Of a stretch of DNA of 64,000 bases, positions 1-9,597 are shown piece after piece (position 1 is the first letter of the stretch; each line of letters opens with the position of its first letter). Where the stretch lies: positions 2,039,595-2,103,594 of the forward strand of contig NC_006371.1 of NCBI RefSeq assembly GCF_000196255.1. Reading direction: 5' to 3'. A model generated the notes under the pieces. It ran no database searches. It was not told where the DNA came from and saw only the letters and a list, made by a program, of their open reading frames with translations. The position numbers and the translations under genes are program-made. The stretch comes from Photobacterium profundum SS9. GTDB taxonomy: Bacteria > Pseudomonadota > Gammaproteobacteria > Enterobacterales > Vibrionaceae.

Positions 1-231
1 ACAAGATTGGTAAAACGTTTTGCCTTCTTTCGTTAACACCAAGGTACGTGTTGATCGCGTTAATAACCGCGTACCTAAATGTTTTTCTAGCTCTGCTATT
101 TTTCGACTAATCGTAGATTTCGTTATTTCTAGTTCTGCCGCAGCTTGTGTGAAGCTATGGCATGCTACTACTCGCGCAAACATCTCAAGCGTATTCAGAT
201 CGAAACCAATCTTATTGTTTTTTGTCTGCAA
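1..231 (-). CDS. LysR-family transcriptional regulator, N-terminal part (cut by window edge)
   Basis: Reading the minus strand from 231 gives about 77 residues that form a typical LysR winged helix-turn-helix: FDLNTLEMFARVV near the start, then AAAELEITKSTISRKIAELE and TRLLTRSTRTLVLT. The protein continues beyond base 1, so the effector domain is not visible. No ATG lies in frame at the beginning. The best start is a TTG at 231 preceded by an AAAGGA ribosome binding site about 9 bases upstream. The gene is divergent from the efflux operon that starts at 312, so the likely role, by inference, is control of that operon. The family call is safe. Effector and target are not known from the sequence. 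Confidence 0.85.
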   Translation of the reverse strand, partial: MQTKNNKIGFDLNTLEMFARVVACHSFTQAAAELEITKSTISRKIAELEKHLGTRLLTRSTRTLVLTKEGKTFYQSC

Positions 232-311
232 CAGTCTTTTCCTTTATGACGTATATATCAACAATCGGATCATATTTATACTTTGCCCTATAAAACAGAT
301 TAGGACAGACG

Positions 312-1748
312 ATGAACCGTTTTCATAAAAATGCATCCATTCCGATATTATTATCTCTATCGGTACTTTCTGGATGTAGCATGACTCCCCCAGAAGAACC
401 GCAACATCAATCGATGTTAACAAATGAACAAATTCAACTAAAAAGTCATGATATTCAAGCTATTCATCGTCAATGGTGGAATCAATTTGGTGACCAACAG
501 CTCACACAGCTAATCCAATTAGGGCTTACTAATAATCTTACATTACAACAAGCCAAACAGCGTATTGCTCTAGCCACTCAACAAGTGGCTCTTGCTGAAT
601 CTGGTGATAAACCCAAACTAAACCTAAATGTAAGTGGCGGTGGTATTGGCGCTAATACGCAATCGTTCAATATGTCGAATGCTGACTACTCTGCAATTGG
701 TATGCTCCTACCCTCTTTTTCATACCAATTTGATTTTTGGGGCAAGAACGAAGCGACAATTACCGCAGCAAGTGATCAAAAGCTGTCTTTACAAGCACAA
801 GAAGCACAAGCTCGGTTAGTAATATCTGCATCTATTGCCAGCAGTTACTTTGCTTTACAGAATAATTATCGTCTAGAGCAAAACTTAACCACGTTATTAG
901 ACGAAATTAATCATCAAAATAAAGTGATTACCGCGCAAGTAAAACGTGGTTTAGCCAGTGAAGCGGAATCGTTTCAAAACCAAGGTGATATAGACACCTT
1001 ATCAGCTCAGTTATCAGATGCAAAAACCCAGCAGCAATTAGCAAAAAACCAACTCGCGTTGTATCTTGCTAAAACACCCGACCAATTGGGTCAACTAACC
1101 TTACCGAATGCGCAAGCAATCAACCAATTGGCAGCTGTCGACACTATTCCTATGAATTTACTCGGTCGTCGTCCTGACATTATTGCCAGCAAATGGATGG
1201 TAGAAGCGAACGAACAAGGAATTAAACAAGCCAAAGCGTCATATTACCCAGATGTAAACTTGATGGTAATGGGTGTATTTCAAAAGCTCTCAAATATGAA
1301 TCCTGCCAACTTATTTTTAGGCGGTGCAACAGTTGCTGCGAGCTTACCGCTTTATGACGGTGGCGTGCGCGATGCCAATTACGCATCAGCCAATATTCAG
1401 TTTGACCAAGCTGTCACAAATTACAATCAAACGGTACTTAACGCAGTTAAACAAACCTCCGATGCCATTGTCAGCTTACAAGAAGCACAAAAACAACAAG
1501 TTCTTGCACAATCTTCCGTGACCCATTACCAGCAAGCGTACGACATTTTAAATAATCGTTACGAGCGAGGCTTATCAAGCTTTGCTGATATGAATAGTGC
1601 CCGTATGCAATGGCACCAACAAGTAGTAAAAGTCACCAATACTGAATCCGCTATTTTACAAAATCAATTGCAGTTAATTGTGGCACTTGGTGGTGATTAC
1701 CAGCAAGAACAATCCGTTTTGGCATCAACACCAAGCAATAACGAGTAA
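312..1748 (+). CDS. Outer membrane efflux lipoprotein, NodT/OprM (TolC-like) family
   Basis: A 478-residue outer membrane channel that would complete a three-part efflux pump. The N-terminus is a lipoprotein signal with lipobox LSGC and the acylated Cys at residue 22. The body shows the two repeated outer membrane efflux domains: QWWNQFGDQQL near 50 is the usual first strand region, and RRPDIIASKWMVEA near 290 and the YERGLSSFADMNSA stretch near 415 are family hallmarks. The start is supported by AGGACAG upstream. It is first in an operon with the adaptor (11-base gap) and the MFS pump. The order OMF-adaptor-MFS is common in Vibrionaceae EmrAB-type systems. Substrate unknown. Confidence 0.93.
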   Translation: MNRFHKNASIPILLSLSVLSGCSMTPPEEPQHQSMLTNEQIQLKSHDIQAIHRQWWNQFGDQQLTQLIQLGLTNNLTLQQAKQRIALATQQVALAESGDKPKLNLNVSGGGIGANTQSFNMSNADYSAIGMLLPSFSYQFDFWGKNEATITAASDQKLSLQAQEAQARLVISASIASSYFALQNNYRLEQNLTTLLDEINHQNKVITAQVKRGLASEAESFQNQGDIDTLSAQLSDAKTQQQLAKNQLALYLAKTPDQLGQLTLPNAQAINQLAAVDTIPMNLLGRRPDIIASKWMVEANEQGIKQAKASYYPDVNLMVMGVFQKLSNMNPANLFLGGATVAASLPLYDGGVRDANYASANIQFDQAVTNYNQTVLNAVKQTSDAIVSLQEAQKQQVLAQSSVTHYQQAYDILNNRYERGLSSFADMNSARMQWHQQVVKVTNTESAILQNQLQLIVALGGDYQQEQSVLASTPSNNE

Positions 1749-1759
1749 AGAGAATAATA

Positions 1760-2905
1760 ATGACAACTCAAACACTATCAAACTCATCAAAGAAAAAACG
1801 CAATATTATTCTAACCAGCTTCACCCTTATTGTTGCGGTAGCGGCAGGTATTTGGTTCATGTTACTACCGACTACGCAACAGCAAACAGACGATGCCTAT
1901 GTGGCTGGTCAGCAAGTCATTATTACCTCACAAGAACCCGGAACAATAGACTCGATTAACGTTGAAGATACACAAGTGGTTACTCAAGGCAGTGAACTAC
2001 TCACTTTAAACCGTAATAAATTAGCATTAGAGCAGCAGTCTGCTGAAGCGAACCTAAAAGCAACCGTTCGTCAGGTTCAAAGCAATTACATCAAAATCGA
2101 ACAGCTAAAAGCACAGATTCAAGCTGAAAAAATCGCCTACAAACAAGCGAAGCAAGATTATAATCGTCGAATTGGCGGTGACAAAGATGGCTCAGTATTA
2201 CCTGAAGTACTTGCTCATGCTAAAAACGCAGTCAACATCAGCGCACAAAATATTGTGGTATTAAACAAACAACTTGAAGCTTCTGAGGTATTGCTCCCGA
2301 AAGAACAACTACTTGATAACCCGCAAGTTGAAGCTGCTATTTCAACGTTACGAAAAGTCTATTTAGCGCAGGTTAACAGTACAATTATTGCCCCTAAAGG
2401 CGGCATGATTGCCAAGCGCGCCGTACAGGTTGGCCAGCTGATTCAACCGGGACAAGCGCTTATGACACTAGTACCACTGAATAACGTGTGGATTGAAGCA
2501 AACTTTAAAGAAACGCAACTCACCGATATGCAAGCGGGGCAACCAGTCACGATTACCTCTGATTTATACGGTAGCAAGCATACTTACACAGGTGTTGTTG
2601 CAGGTATAGGCGCAGGAACAGGGAGTGTGTTCTCTGCGATTCCGGCACAGAATGCGACAGGTAATTGGATCAAAGTGATTCAGCGTGTACCAGTACGCAT
2701 TTACGTTGACCCAGTACAATTCAAAACACACCCTCTGCGTATTGGTATGTCGATGAAAGTGACGGTTGATACTGAATCGACGACTAATCAGCCTTTTGAC
2801 TACTCTGTATTTACTACTGATGAAAGCCTTGCCAATATTACTCAACAGCACCTACAGACTGTTGATCAACATATTGACACCTTTGTTCATCAAATCACCT
2901 TGTAA
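1760..2905 (+). CDS. emrA: HlyD/EmrA-type membrane fusion protein of an MFS efflux pump
   Basis: A periplasmic adaptor of 381 residues. It has one N-terminal membrane anchor (residues about 14-36), then the biotinyl-lipoyl half motif with TDDAYVAGQQVIITSQ and PGTIDSINVEDTQVVTQG. A helical hairpin rich in Gln, Ala and Lys follows (about 80-210), then the second lipoyl half (TIIAPKGGMIAKRAVQVGQ) and a beta-barrel domain with VWIEANFKETQL. This order is that of EmrA. The protein links the inner membrane pump encoded immediately downstream (12-base gap) to the channel encoded upstream. The symbol is given by family likeness. Orthology to E. coli EmrA is not proven. Confidence 0.92.
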   Translation: MTTQTLSNSSKKKRNIILTSFTLIVAVAAGIWFMLLPTTQQQTDDAYVAGQQVIITSQEPGTIDSINVEDTQVVTQGSELLTLNRNKLALEQQSAEANLKATVRQVQSNYIKIEQLKAQIQAEKIAYKQAKQDYNRRIGGDKDGSVLPEVLAHAKNAVNISAQNIVVLNKQLEASEVLLPKEQLLDNPQVEAAISTLRKVYLAQVNSTIIAPKGGMIAKRAVQVGQLIQPGQALMTLVPLNNVWIEANFKETQLTDMQAGQPVTITSDLYGSKHTYTGVVAGIGAGTGSVFSAIPAQNATGNWIKVIQRVPVRIYVDPVQFKTHPLRIGMSMKVTVDTESTTNQPFDYSVFTTDESLANITQQHLQTVDQHIDTFVHQITL

Positions 2906-2917
2906 TGAGGTGCTAAT

Positions 2918-4456
2918 ATGAATGATTTAGCACCTGTCAAAGGGGTTCGCCTCTTATTGATCACTCTTGCCACATCGATGGCGACCTTTATGATGGTCTT
3001 AGATACGTCCATTGCCAATGTCGCCATACCCACCATTGCGGGTAACTTAGGCATATCTACCGACCAAGGTATATGGGTAATTACCGCGTTTGGTGCCGCC
3101 AATGCGATATCAATGCCGATGACTGGCTTTCTTAGCCGTCGATTTGGTGAAGTACGTTTATTCACATTTGCTGTTGTGGGTTTTATTGTTACGTCAATAC
3201 TGTGTGGAATGTCTAACAGTATTGAAATGCTGATCTTCTTTCGTGTTCTTCAGGGGGCAGTTTCAGGCTCAATTGCCCCACTTTCGCAAAGTATATTGTT
3301 GCGTAACTTTCCAAAAGAAAAGCATGGGATGGCAATGGCTTTATGGTCGATGACCGTGGTGGTTGCTCCCATTATGGGCCCTATTCTAGGTGGCGTACTG
3401 ACTGATAATTGCTCTTGGTCATGGATATTTTTTATCAATGTGCCCATTGGTATTATTGCCAGTATTTTGGTTTATGTTTTGCTTAAAGATCGAGATACAA
3501 AAACACAACGTGAGAACGTCGATTATATCGGTATTGGTTTGCTGGTTATCGCGGCGGGTAGCTTACAAATGATGCTCGATTTAGGTAAAAATAATGACTG
3601 GTTTCAGTCAAACCTCATTGTTGCTTTAACCTTTCTTGCCATTTTATCATGGGGAATCATGATTATTTGGGAATGGTATCACGATAACCCAATAGTGAAT
3701 TTTCGCTTTTTCAAGCAACGTAACTTCCTCGTTGCCGTCGTTGTGATGTGCTTAGGTTTTATGATGTATTTCGGGTCAACCGTCTTACTTCCTCTATGGT
3801 TACAAGGTGTGATGGGCTACACCGCATCTTGGTCTGGGTATGCCGTGGCACCCATCGGTATATTGGCGATAGTCAGCGCCCCTATTATTGGTAAACTCGT
3901 GCAAAAGGTCGACCTACGGATCATACTCAGTTATGCCTTCGTCATGTTTTCTATTGTCGGGTTTTGGCGAGCCAATTATAGCCTTGATGCACCATACAGT
4001 TACATTATGATGCCGCAATTCGTACTGGGAGCTGCCACCCTAGCGTTTTTTGTGCCACTACAGAACCTTGTTGTAACGAGCGTTAGCAGTGACCAAATCG
4101 CCAATGCCGTCGCATTATCGACATTCTTTAGAACTCTGTTTGGCAGCTTTTCATCTTCTATCGTCACAACAATGTGGGATGAACGCATGGAATTTCACCA
4201 TGCCAGATTAGCGGAAGGTTTTACCAATGCGAATCAAAGCGCAATGGAATTCATCCATCAAATGGGCGATAACCTAACCGCAGTGAATGGAGAATTAACT
4301 CGCCAAGCCTATATGATGTCAACTACTGACATATTCTGGATGACGGGCATTTTATGCTTATGCTTAATCCCCATTGTGTGGCTAGCCAAGCCGATAAATA
4401 CAAAAAGGTTGTCAGCTCAGAAAAGCACGACTAATGCTGCTGTCAATATCGACTAA
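2918..4456 (+). CDS. emrB: DHA2-type MFS efflux transporter (EmrB/QacA family)
   Basis: A 512-residue proton-driven exporter with about 14 membrane segments, the length and layout of the DHA2 family. LDTSIANVAIPTIAGNLG near the first helix matches the family motif D1 (LDxTIVNVALP). SRRFGEVRLF is the loop 2-3 motif A region, and APIMGPILGGVLTD is motif C typical of antiporters. The ribosome binding site GAGGTG precedes the ATG. It is the third gene of the efflux operon and would pump substrates through the adaptor and channel. The inner membrane part works as the energised pump. The substrate cannot be told from sequence, though hydrophobic drugs or bile salts are usual for relatives. Confidence 0.93.
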   Translation: MNDLAPVKGVRLLLITLATSMATFMMVLDTSIANVAIPTIAGNLGISTDQGIWVITAFGAANAISMPMTGFLSRRFGEVRLFTFAVVGFIVTSILCGMSNSIEMLIFFRVLQGAVSGSIAPLSQSILLRNFPKEKHGMAMALWSMTVVVAPIMGPILGGVLTDNCSWSWIFFINVPIGIIASILVYVLLKDRDTKTQRENVDYIGIGLLVIAAGSLQMMLDLGKNNDWFQSNLIVALTFLAILSWGIMIIWEWYHDNPIVNFRFFKQRNFLVAVVVMCLGFMMYFGSTVLLPLWLQGVMGYTASWSGYAVAPIGILAIVSAPIIGKLVQKVDLRIILSYAFVMFSIVGFWRANYSLDAPYSYIMMPQFVLGAATLAFFVPLQNLVVTSVSSDQIANAVALSTFFRTLFGSFSSSIVTTMWDERMEFHHARLAEGFTNANQSAMEFIHQMGDNLTAVNGELTRQAYMMSTTDIFWMTGILCLCLIPIVWLAKPINTKRLSAQKSTTNAAVNID

Positions 4457-4502
4457 ACTTTAAACAAAGTTTCGGTAATCCGAAGCAACAAAGGAACAGT
4501 AT

Positions 4503-4661
4503 ATGTTCGAATGGGCTAAAGGTTTATTCACGCCAAAAGATGATGAAGCAGAAGCTGTTATCAATAAGCAAAAAGAGGAAGATCAACTCGAATTAGAAGA
4601 GCGGAATAAAAAATACGCTCGCGGAGCTTCTTCTAATAACGATGATGGAGGCGGTGACTAA
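4503..4661 (+). CDS. Small acidic hypothetical protein, 52 residues
   Basis: A short reading frame beginning MFEWAKGLFTPKDDEAEAVI and ending in an Asp/Gly-rich tail (NNDDGGGD). A good ribosome binding site (AAAGGAAC) lies 6-8 bases before the ATG, and a strong hairpin terminator follows 20 bases after the stop. It sits 46 bases after the MFS pump gene on the same strand, so it is probably the last gene of the efflux operon. The sequence is an amphipathic, highly charged helix (about residues 13-40) without membrane segments or signal peptide. I do not recognise a family. Evidence for a real gene is the ribosome binding site, position and terminator. Confidence 0.6.
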   Translation: MFEWAKGLFTPKDDEAEAVINKQKEEDQLELEERNKKYARGASSNNDDGGGD

Positions 4662-4681
4662 TCTCACCCCAATAATTGAAC

Positions 4682-4710
4682 AAAAGGGAGAGCGATGCTC
4701 TCCTTTTTTA
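4682..4710 (+). terminator. Rho-independent terminator of the efflux operon
   Basis: An inverted repeat AAAAGGGAGAGC-GAT-GCTCTCC is followed by TTTTTT. It lies 20 bases after the 52-residue reading frame and is the expected end of the operon. On the minus strand the A-run also gives U-residues, so it could serve the convergent oxidoreductase gene too. Confidence 0.85.
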
Positions 4711-4748
4711 CAATTATCACATGTTACGCCAACCTAAATAAGTATTAA

Positions 4749-5381
4749 TTAATAGCTTAATGTAGGATCAACACTTGCGTAAATTTGCCCGATAGAAGTG
4801 TCATCATTCAGCAACCTTTCTGTTATCACAGCAACGTCACTTCGATTAATCAAACCATGCACTTCTTCATTCTGGTAAATTTCAGCGCTTCCTGTTGATT
4901 CACCGTCTTTTAAACCCCCAGGCCTTACAATTGTGTAAGCCAGTTGGCTGGTTTGTAGCCAAGATTCAGCCAAGCTTTTTTCACGCACAGCAGCACCAAA
5001 TACAGCTTTTGCACGATCAGAAAGCATCGGCCATGAATCACCACACCCTAACGACGTCACCATTAAGAAACGTTGTATTTCTTGTTCTTCAAGCGCATCA
5101 ATCAAGTAACGGTGACCGATATAGTCGACAGATTGCTGAGCTTGAAAACTTCCCATCCCCGAAATCACAATGGCATCTTTTGGTAAGCAACTCACAGCAT
5201 ATTGAACATCTGCTTGATTAACAGCATCACACTGAATAATTTTGACATTCAATTCAGCCAGCTCGGTTGCCTTTTCAGGGTTCCGTACCATCGCAATCAC
5301 TGAATAGTTTTGCTGAACATAATGCTTAACCATTGCTAAGCCTAAACCTCGATTCGCACCAAAAATAGCAATCGTCTTCAT
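4749..5381 (-). CDS. NAD(P)-binding atypical short-chain dehydrogenase / NmrA-like protein
   Basis: A 210-residue Rossmann-fold protein. The N-terminus MKTIAIFGANRGLGLAMVKH holds the dinucleotide-binding GxxxGxG motif, followed by VIAMVRNPEKA where the Arg suggests NADP(H) preference. LMVTSLGCGDSW and YTIVRPGGLKDG are typical of the NAD(P)-binding family (Pfam NAD_binding_10), which includes flavin-reductase-like and stress-related reductases. It lacks a complete YxxxK pair of classical SDRs, as do many of this group. The start is supported by AAGGTG. It is convergent with the efflux operon and monocistronic. The substrate is unknown. Confidence 0.85.
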   Translation of the reverse strand: MKTIAIFGANRGLGLAMVKHYVQQNYSVIAMVRNPEKATELAELNVKIIQCDAVNQADVQYAVSCLPKDAIVISGMGSFQAQQSVDYIGHRYLIDALEEQEIQRFLMVTSLGCGDSWPMLSDRAKAVFGAAVREKSLAESWLQTSQLAYTIVRPGGLKDGESTGSAEIYQNEEVHGLINRSDVAVITERLLNDDTSIGQIYASVDPTLSY

Positions 5382-5509
5382 AAGTCACACACCTTGAAAT
5401 TTTAGATAATGATTCTAATTCGTATTACCACAAAATGATACAAAACCTATGAAGAACGATTATTTGATTACTGAATAAGCTTCATCATTACATTCGCGAC
5501 TAACATCAC

Positions 5510-7012
5510 TTAATGTGACAGAGCGGCTTCCTTTTCTTCTGCTTCAAGCGCTTCCCCACGTAAAATCAACTTCTGAATCACGCGTGACAAAGCGAAGGTC
5601 AAGACAGACATAAATGCGGCAATCTGGGCTAGCATATAGAAGTAACCCGTATAGACAGCTTCAACCACTTCAGGCGTAAATACAATGTCTTTAGGCAATG
5701 CAATTTTAGTTGCAATTACCGCAGCCAAAATACCACTGAGTGAAATGGCTACAGCGCGTAAACCTATAGAGAACGCGGCTAAATAGCGAGGTACCATCTC
5801 GAAGATAAAGCCTGCACCTAATGCGCCTACAATCAACTCAGCTCCAGATTGGAAAAAGTGTACCAATAGAATCCAGTCTGCTGAGATTTTACCATCAGGC
5901 CCCATGTTTTCTGAAGATAGACCCAATAATGTAAACGCGATAGCACTTAGTACAAATGCGCCAGCGATCTTAGTTGGAATAGTCGGAGAATAGCCTTTAC
6001 GATCTAACCAAGCGTACACCTGAATCATTGGCCCACCCAGAACAAAACACCATAGTGGGTTGAATGCCATATTAGATTCAGGATAAATTGGAATAAAACC
6101 AAGTAGCTTGTCGCCCATCAGATTAATAGCGTACATGTTCATTGATGTGAACATTTGGCCGTAGAAAAAATAGAATACGATTAGAATACAAACAGTGATC
6201 AGTACCGCGACCATTTTGAATTGATAAGCACGAGTTGCTTTAGTGATTTCATAAATGAAGTAGCCAATAGCACCAAAGCCTAGAGAGTAAAGAATGTATT
6301 TTCCCATATCTAGGTTTGAGAAAATCCAAAATACCAAGCCTAAAGTCGCAATTGAACCAACAAAAAAGAGTGCCCATGTCATGAATGGCAGTGACGTTTT
6401 ATCTAAATCGTTACCCACACTTTCGAGCTCTTTACGATACTTGAAAAATATGACCAAGATGCAAGCCATGAGTAGCCCAGCAATAAAGAAGACACCCTGA
6501 TACGCAAGGTAAGCAATCAAGAAAGGAAATAGATACTTAGCAGAAAAAGAACCAAGATTGTTGATTGAATAGTTTACCGTCAGACCTTGTTGGAATGCAT
6601 CTCGATTGGTTTCAGAATAGGAGTTACCCAAAAGAACGGTAGGGCAAGTAGCAGATAAGCCGCGTGCATAACCGATTAATGCAATCGCAAAGATACTTAA
6701 AGGTACATTGAGATCGCTAGCACCAACCCCTAGTAATACAAATCCAGCTAAATACGCTGTGTAGCCAATATAGACAGCGCGAAAAGCACCAATATATTTG
6801 TCGGCAACAAACCCACCAACCGCCGAGAAGACAGGACCAACTGCACCGAAGGCACCCATCATCATAATGGTGTCTGCTTCACTGTAATTTAAGTCATTTA
6901 GAAAAAATTTAGTTAAAAGTACGTATGTACCGTAGAAGGCTGCCCCCCAAAGAAGTTGCCGTAAGATAAGAATCTTAGAAATCGTAGGGAACCTTGAATT
7001 ATGGTCTTGCAT
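5510..7012 (-). CDS. POT/PTR2-like MFS transporter, divergent
   Basis: A 500-residue membrane protein with about 12-14 hydrophobic segments. GGFVADKYIGAFRAVYIG resembles the proton-dependent oligopeptide transporter motif after helix 2, and NYSINNLGSFSA resembles the FYxxINxGSL motif. The first helix reads RQLLWGAAFYGTYVLL, where canonical peptide transporters carry ExxER. The proton-coupling Glu pair is therefore missing, so peptide specificity is doubtful. The ATG has a GGAGTG site. The gene stands alone, divergent from a chemoreceptor across 629 bases. Role: inner membrane uptake of a small solute, exact substrate unknown. Confidence 0.8.
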   Translation of the reverse strand: MQDHNSRFPTISKILILRQLLWGAAFYGTYVLLTKFFLNDLNYSEADTIMMMGAFGAVGPVFSAVGGFVADKYIGAFRAVYIGYTAYLAGFVLLGVGASDLNVPLSIFAIALIGYARGLSATCPTVLLGNSYSETNRDAFQQGLTVNYSINNLGSFSAKYLFPFLIAYLAYQGVFFIAGLLMACILVIFFKYRKELESVGNDLDKTSLPFMTWALFFVGSIATLGLVFWIFSNLDMGKYILYSLGFGAIGYFIYEITKATRAYQFKMVAVLITVCILIVFYFFYGQMFTSMNMYAINLMGDKLLGFIPIYPESNMAFNPLWCFVLGGPMIQVYAWLDRKGYSPTIPTKIAGAFVLSAIAFTLLGLSSENMGPDGKISADWILLVHFFQSGAELIVGALGAGFIFEMVPRYLAAFSIGLRAVAISLSGILAAVIATKIALPKDIVFTPEVVEAVYTGYFYMLAQIAAFMSVLTFALSRVIQKLILRGEALEAEEKEAALSH

Positions 7013-7641
7013 GTTTCACTCCAAATATGTGGGCTTAATTGTGTCGATTGTGTGCCTTATTAGTTAGGCATTATCAATTTGTTCATAATATTAATAAGGT
7101 AAGAACTGTGGAAATCTACGCTAAACTGCATGTTTGAATTATTGATAGAATCATCATAACCTTTTGTTATAGATAGTTATTTTCGAGGACTATATCATTC
7201 AGTAGGTTTAAAACTGCCACACACGTATCAAATTTGGGTAATATCTCAAGCAGGATCAATAAGTTATGATCTCCGTCACCACTCACGACTCTTAGTACAA
7301 TGGCCATCAAATTTTGGCTTCAATTTTCCAGCAGATATCATCCTTCAATGAGTCAGAACTATCTCTTTTTCAGGTTGAGTTATCGTAAAGCTGAGGTCAG
7401 ATAAAAATCAATATTGACACGACATATTGAACCCTAGGGTAATTAAATAGGTGCAATTACGAGAACACCAAGCTCTCGTTTTCAATTGGCTCTCTGGAAG
7501 GACGGAGTTGCTGAATGACTTTTATCATTACATTCGTGATTGTGATCACTTAATTCAACAGAACTCGAACATTGTTTACATACATAATATGAGCAGTTTA
7601 AAACCCTGACTATTCATAGCTGTACTTAGAGAATAAATACA
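7013..7641. other. 629-base intergenic region with a decayed copy of the POT gene 3' end
   Basis: This gap lies between two divergent genes and must hold both promoters. Bases 7512-7564 align without gaps to 5472-5524, which cover the 3' end and downstream flank of the POT-like gene, including a 13-base exact match (ATCATTACATTCG) and a 10-base match (ATCACTTAAT) at the same spacing. This looks like the remnant of a duplication. A short inverted repeat ACGAGA/TCTCGT lies at about 7450-7476. I see no intact gene. Confidence 0.55.
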
Positions 7642-9045
7642 ATGAAAGAAATTGCATTCCGTTGGATTGATAAATATTTAGTCAATGTCACTCTTAAAGA
7701 GAATTTTTTAATCCTCTTCTTCACGCCAGTTCTAGCAATAATCATTGTCAGTTTGACATTAATAAATGCATCAGAGAGCCAGCAAAAACAATTGCTACAA
7801 CAAAACATGGGTACTGTTGCAAACTTAATCGCCCAATCAAATCTAACAGAAAATGACGTTAATCGTATTCTGACTGGCAGTAACATTCAGGTTGGTGGCT
7901 ATGGCATCGATACTGTTTCAGTGCCCAACACCTCTTACAGCCTCGCGATAAAAGAGCAGCCGAGCTTAATCTCATCATTGGCTTTCAGCCACATAAGCAT
8001 TATTTTTGCTTCATGCCTTTTCATTATTATGTGCCTTTACTACATCATGACTTTCATGGGTGGGGCTCTTTATAATATCTATAATGCTGTTCAACGTCTT
8101 GCTGATGGCGATTTAGTCTCACGTATTGCGTATGCTCCAGCACGAAACGATTTTAATCTTATTGCACAAACAATCGATCGCGTATCAGATCGAGAGCAAC
8201 AGTTAGTGAAAGCAACACAAGAAGCCATTGCTTTAATTCAACAAATTAGCTCTGAGCTGCGCCAACGAAGCACTGAAAATGAGCAATTAACTCACGAACA
8301 ACAAGATAGAATCGACTCTCTTGCCAGTGCAACAGAACAAATGGCAGGTTCAATTCGCGAAGTAGCAAGTCATGCGCAAGATACATCTAGCCAAACTAGC
8401 CAAGCGACAGAAACAACAACCAAAGGTTTGGCTCAGGTAAATCAAACGCTTAAATCTATAAATCAATTAGGGACAGAGATAAACTCTGCCGCAGAAGCCG
8501 TTGCCGAACTCGATAATAACGCCGCCCAAATTGATGATGTTGTAACAACAATTAATGCTATTTCAGAGCAAACAAACCTACTTGCATTGAATGCTGCCAT
8601 CGAAGCTGCACGTGCCGGCGAACAAGGCCGTGGATTTGCTGTTGTTGCTGATGAAGTACGTACCCTTGCAGGTAGAACTCAAACCGCAACGGTTGAAATC
8701 AAGACAATGATCGAGGCACTACAAAACAATAGTCAGAGCTTGATGAAAGTCATGCACCTTACCGTTAATAATGCTGAATCAAGCGAAAAAATGATGGGGT
8801 CAGTCAGTAAAGATATTAGTCATATCTCTGAACAGAACCAATATATTGCAGATCGGAGTATTGAAATTGCAGCCGCAGCAGAAGAACAAGGCGCAGTTGC
8901 AGATAATATCGCATCAGACGTTGAACAAGTACGTGAACAGTCGCAACGCGTGGCTGATATGGTTACTCAATCAACTAGCGAAATACAGCGTCTGAATCAT
9001 CAAGCAGATATTCTTGAGGGATTAATGAAAGGGCTTAAAGTTTAA
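7642..9045 (+). CDS. Methyl-accepting chemotaxis protein with short periplasmic region
   Basis: A 467-residue transmembrane chemoreceptor. Membrane segments lie at about 20-43 and 113-140, leaving a periplasmic part of only about 70-90 residues, too short for a Cache domain. A HAMP region ([18 protein letters not shown]) follows, then the coiled-coil signalling domain with the highly conserved tip [17 protein letters not shown] at about 313-330 and [13 protein letters not shown]. No C-terminal NWETF-type pentapeptide is present, so receptor methylation would not rely on a tethered CheR. It signals to CheA/CheW. The ligand is unknown, and its small sensor suggests sensing in or near the membrane or through a partner. 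Confidence 0.93.
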   Translation: MKEIAFRWIDKYLVNVTLKENFLILFFTPVLAIIIVSLTLINASESQQKQLLQQNMGTVANLIAQSNLTENDVNRILTGSNIQVGGYGIDTVSVPNTSYSLAIKEQPSLISSLAFSHISIIFASCLFIIMCLYYIMTFMGGALYNIYNAVQRLADGDLVSRIAYAPARNDFNLIAQTIDRVSDREQQLVKATQEAIALIQQISSELRQRSTENEQLTHEQQDRIDSLASATEQMAGSIREVASHAQDTSSQTSQATETTTKGLAQVNQTLKSINQLGTEINSAAEAVAELDNNAAQIDDVVTTINAISEQTNLLALNAAIEAARAGEQGRGFAVVADEVRTLAGRTQTATVEIKTMIEALQNNSQSLMKVMHLTVNNAESSEKMMGSVSKDISHISEQNQYIADRSIEIAAAAEEQGAVADNIASDVEQVREQSQRVADMVTQSTSEIQRLNHQADILEGLMKGLKV

Positions 9046-9094
9046 CTAAGCCATTAATACCAGCTGTCACAACGGCACTAACGAGCATATAAAA

Positions 9095-9127
9095 TAAAAG
9101 CAGCGGCTAATCTCGCTGCTTTTTTAT
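9095..9127 (+). terminator. Rho-independent terminator after the first chemoreceptor gene
   Basis: AAAAGCAGCG and CGCTGCTTTTTT form a 10-base stem with an 8-base loop and a run of T. It lies 50 bases after the stop and just before the convergent end of the next gene. The A-run on the left makes it usable in both directions. Confidence 0.85.
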
Positions 9128-9144
9128 TGGAGATAACAACAGCA

Positions 9145-9594
9145 TTACTCTTTACCATTATCCAGCGCGAAATAGATTTTAGAGACAACGATTTCACTGA
9201 TTAAGATGGTGAACACAACCGCAAAAAACGCCACGACACCATGCAGTGGCCCCGTAAATTGCACTTTATCGCCAAACAAAATATTAATGGCTTCAAGCAT
9301 GACGAACTTTGAGCCCACTAAGATGATATATGTGCTGATACCACGATAAAACCTTGCGGCTGTTCCTGGTTTTTGTTTAAAATAATTAGCGAGCTTATGT
9401 TCAGCGGCAAGCGATAACTTGAGTAACAACTGCAATAATAACGCTGCGGCAAATGAAACCGTAAAAGACTCTATATTGACGAATTCCCAGTACTCATCAT
9501 AGAAATTAAGGACAGTCAGATCGACCAAAACAGCCAGTGTATAACCCACGAAGAGTCGTTGCGGAGTATTAAATCGGTACACTTTCTCACTCAT
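9145..9594 (-). CDS. Hypothetical inner membrane protein with four membrane segments
   Basis: A 149-residue protein. Hydrophobic segments lie at about residues 12-30, 43-62, 84-103 and 115-138, separated by short charged loops (KLSLAAEHKLANYFKQK). The start at 9594 (ATG) has AGGA six bases upstream and is preferred to the GTG one codon earlier. I do not recognise a named family. It is monocistronic and lies between two chemoreceptor genes on the opposite strand, convergent with the first. Nothing in the sequence suggests a catalytic role. Confidence 0.75.
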   Translation of the reverse strand: MSEKVYRFNTPQRLFVGYTLAVLVDLTVLNFYDEYWEFVNIESFTVSFAAALLLQLLLKLSLAAEHKLANYFKQKPGTAARFYRGISTYIILVGSKFVMLEAINILFGDKVQFTGPLHGVVAFFAVVFTILISEIVVSKIYFALDNGKE

Positions 9595-9597
9595 CAC

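Noticed and set aside
20..328. Plus-strand frame of 102 residues at the left edge
   Set aside because: It is a shadow of the LysR gene on the minus strand, whose helix-turn-helix is clear, and it runs into the efflux operon leader.
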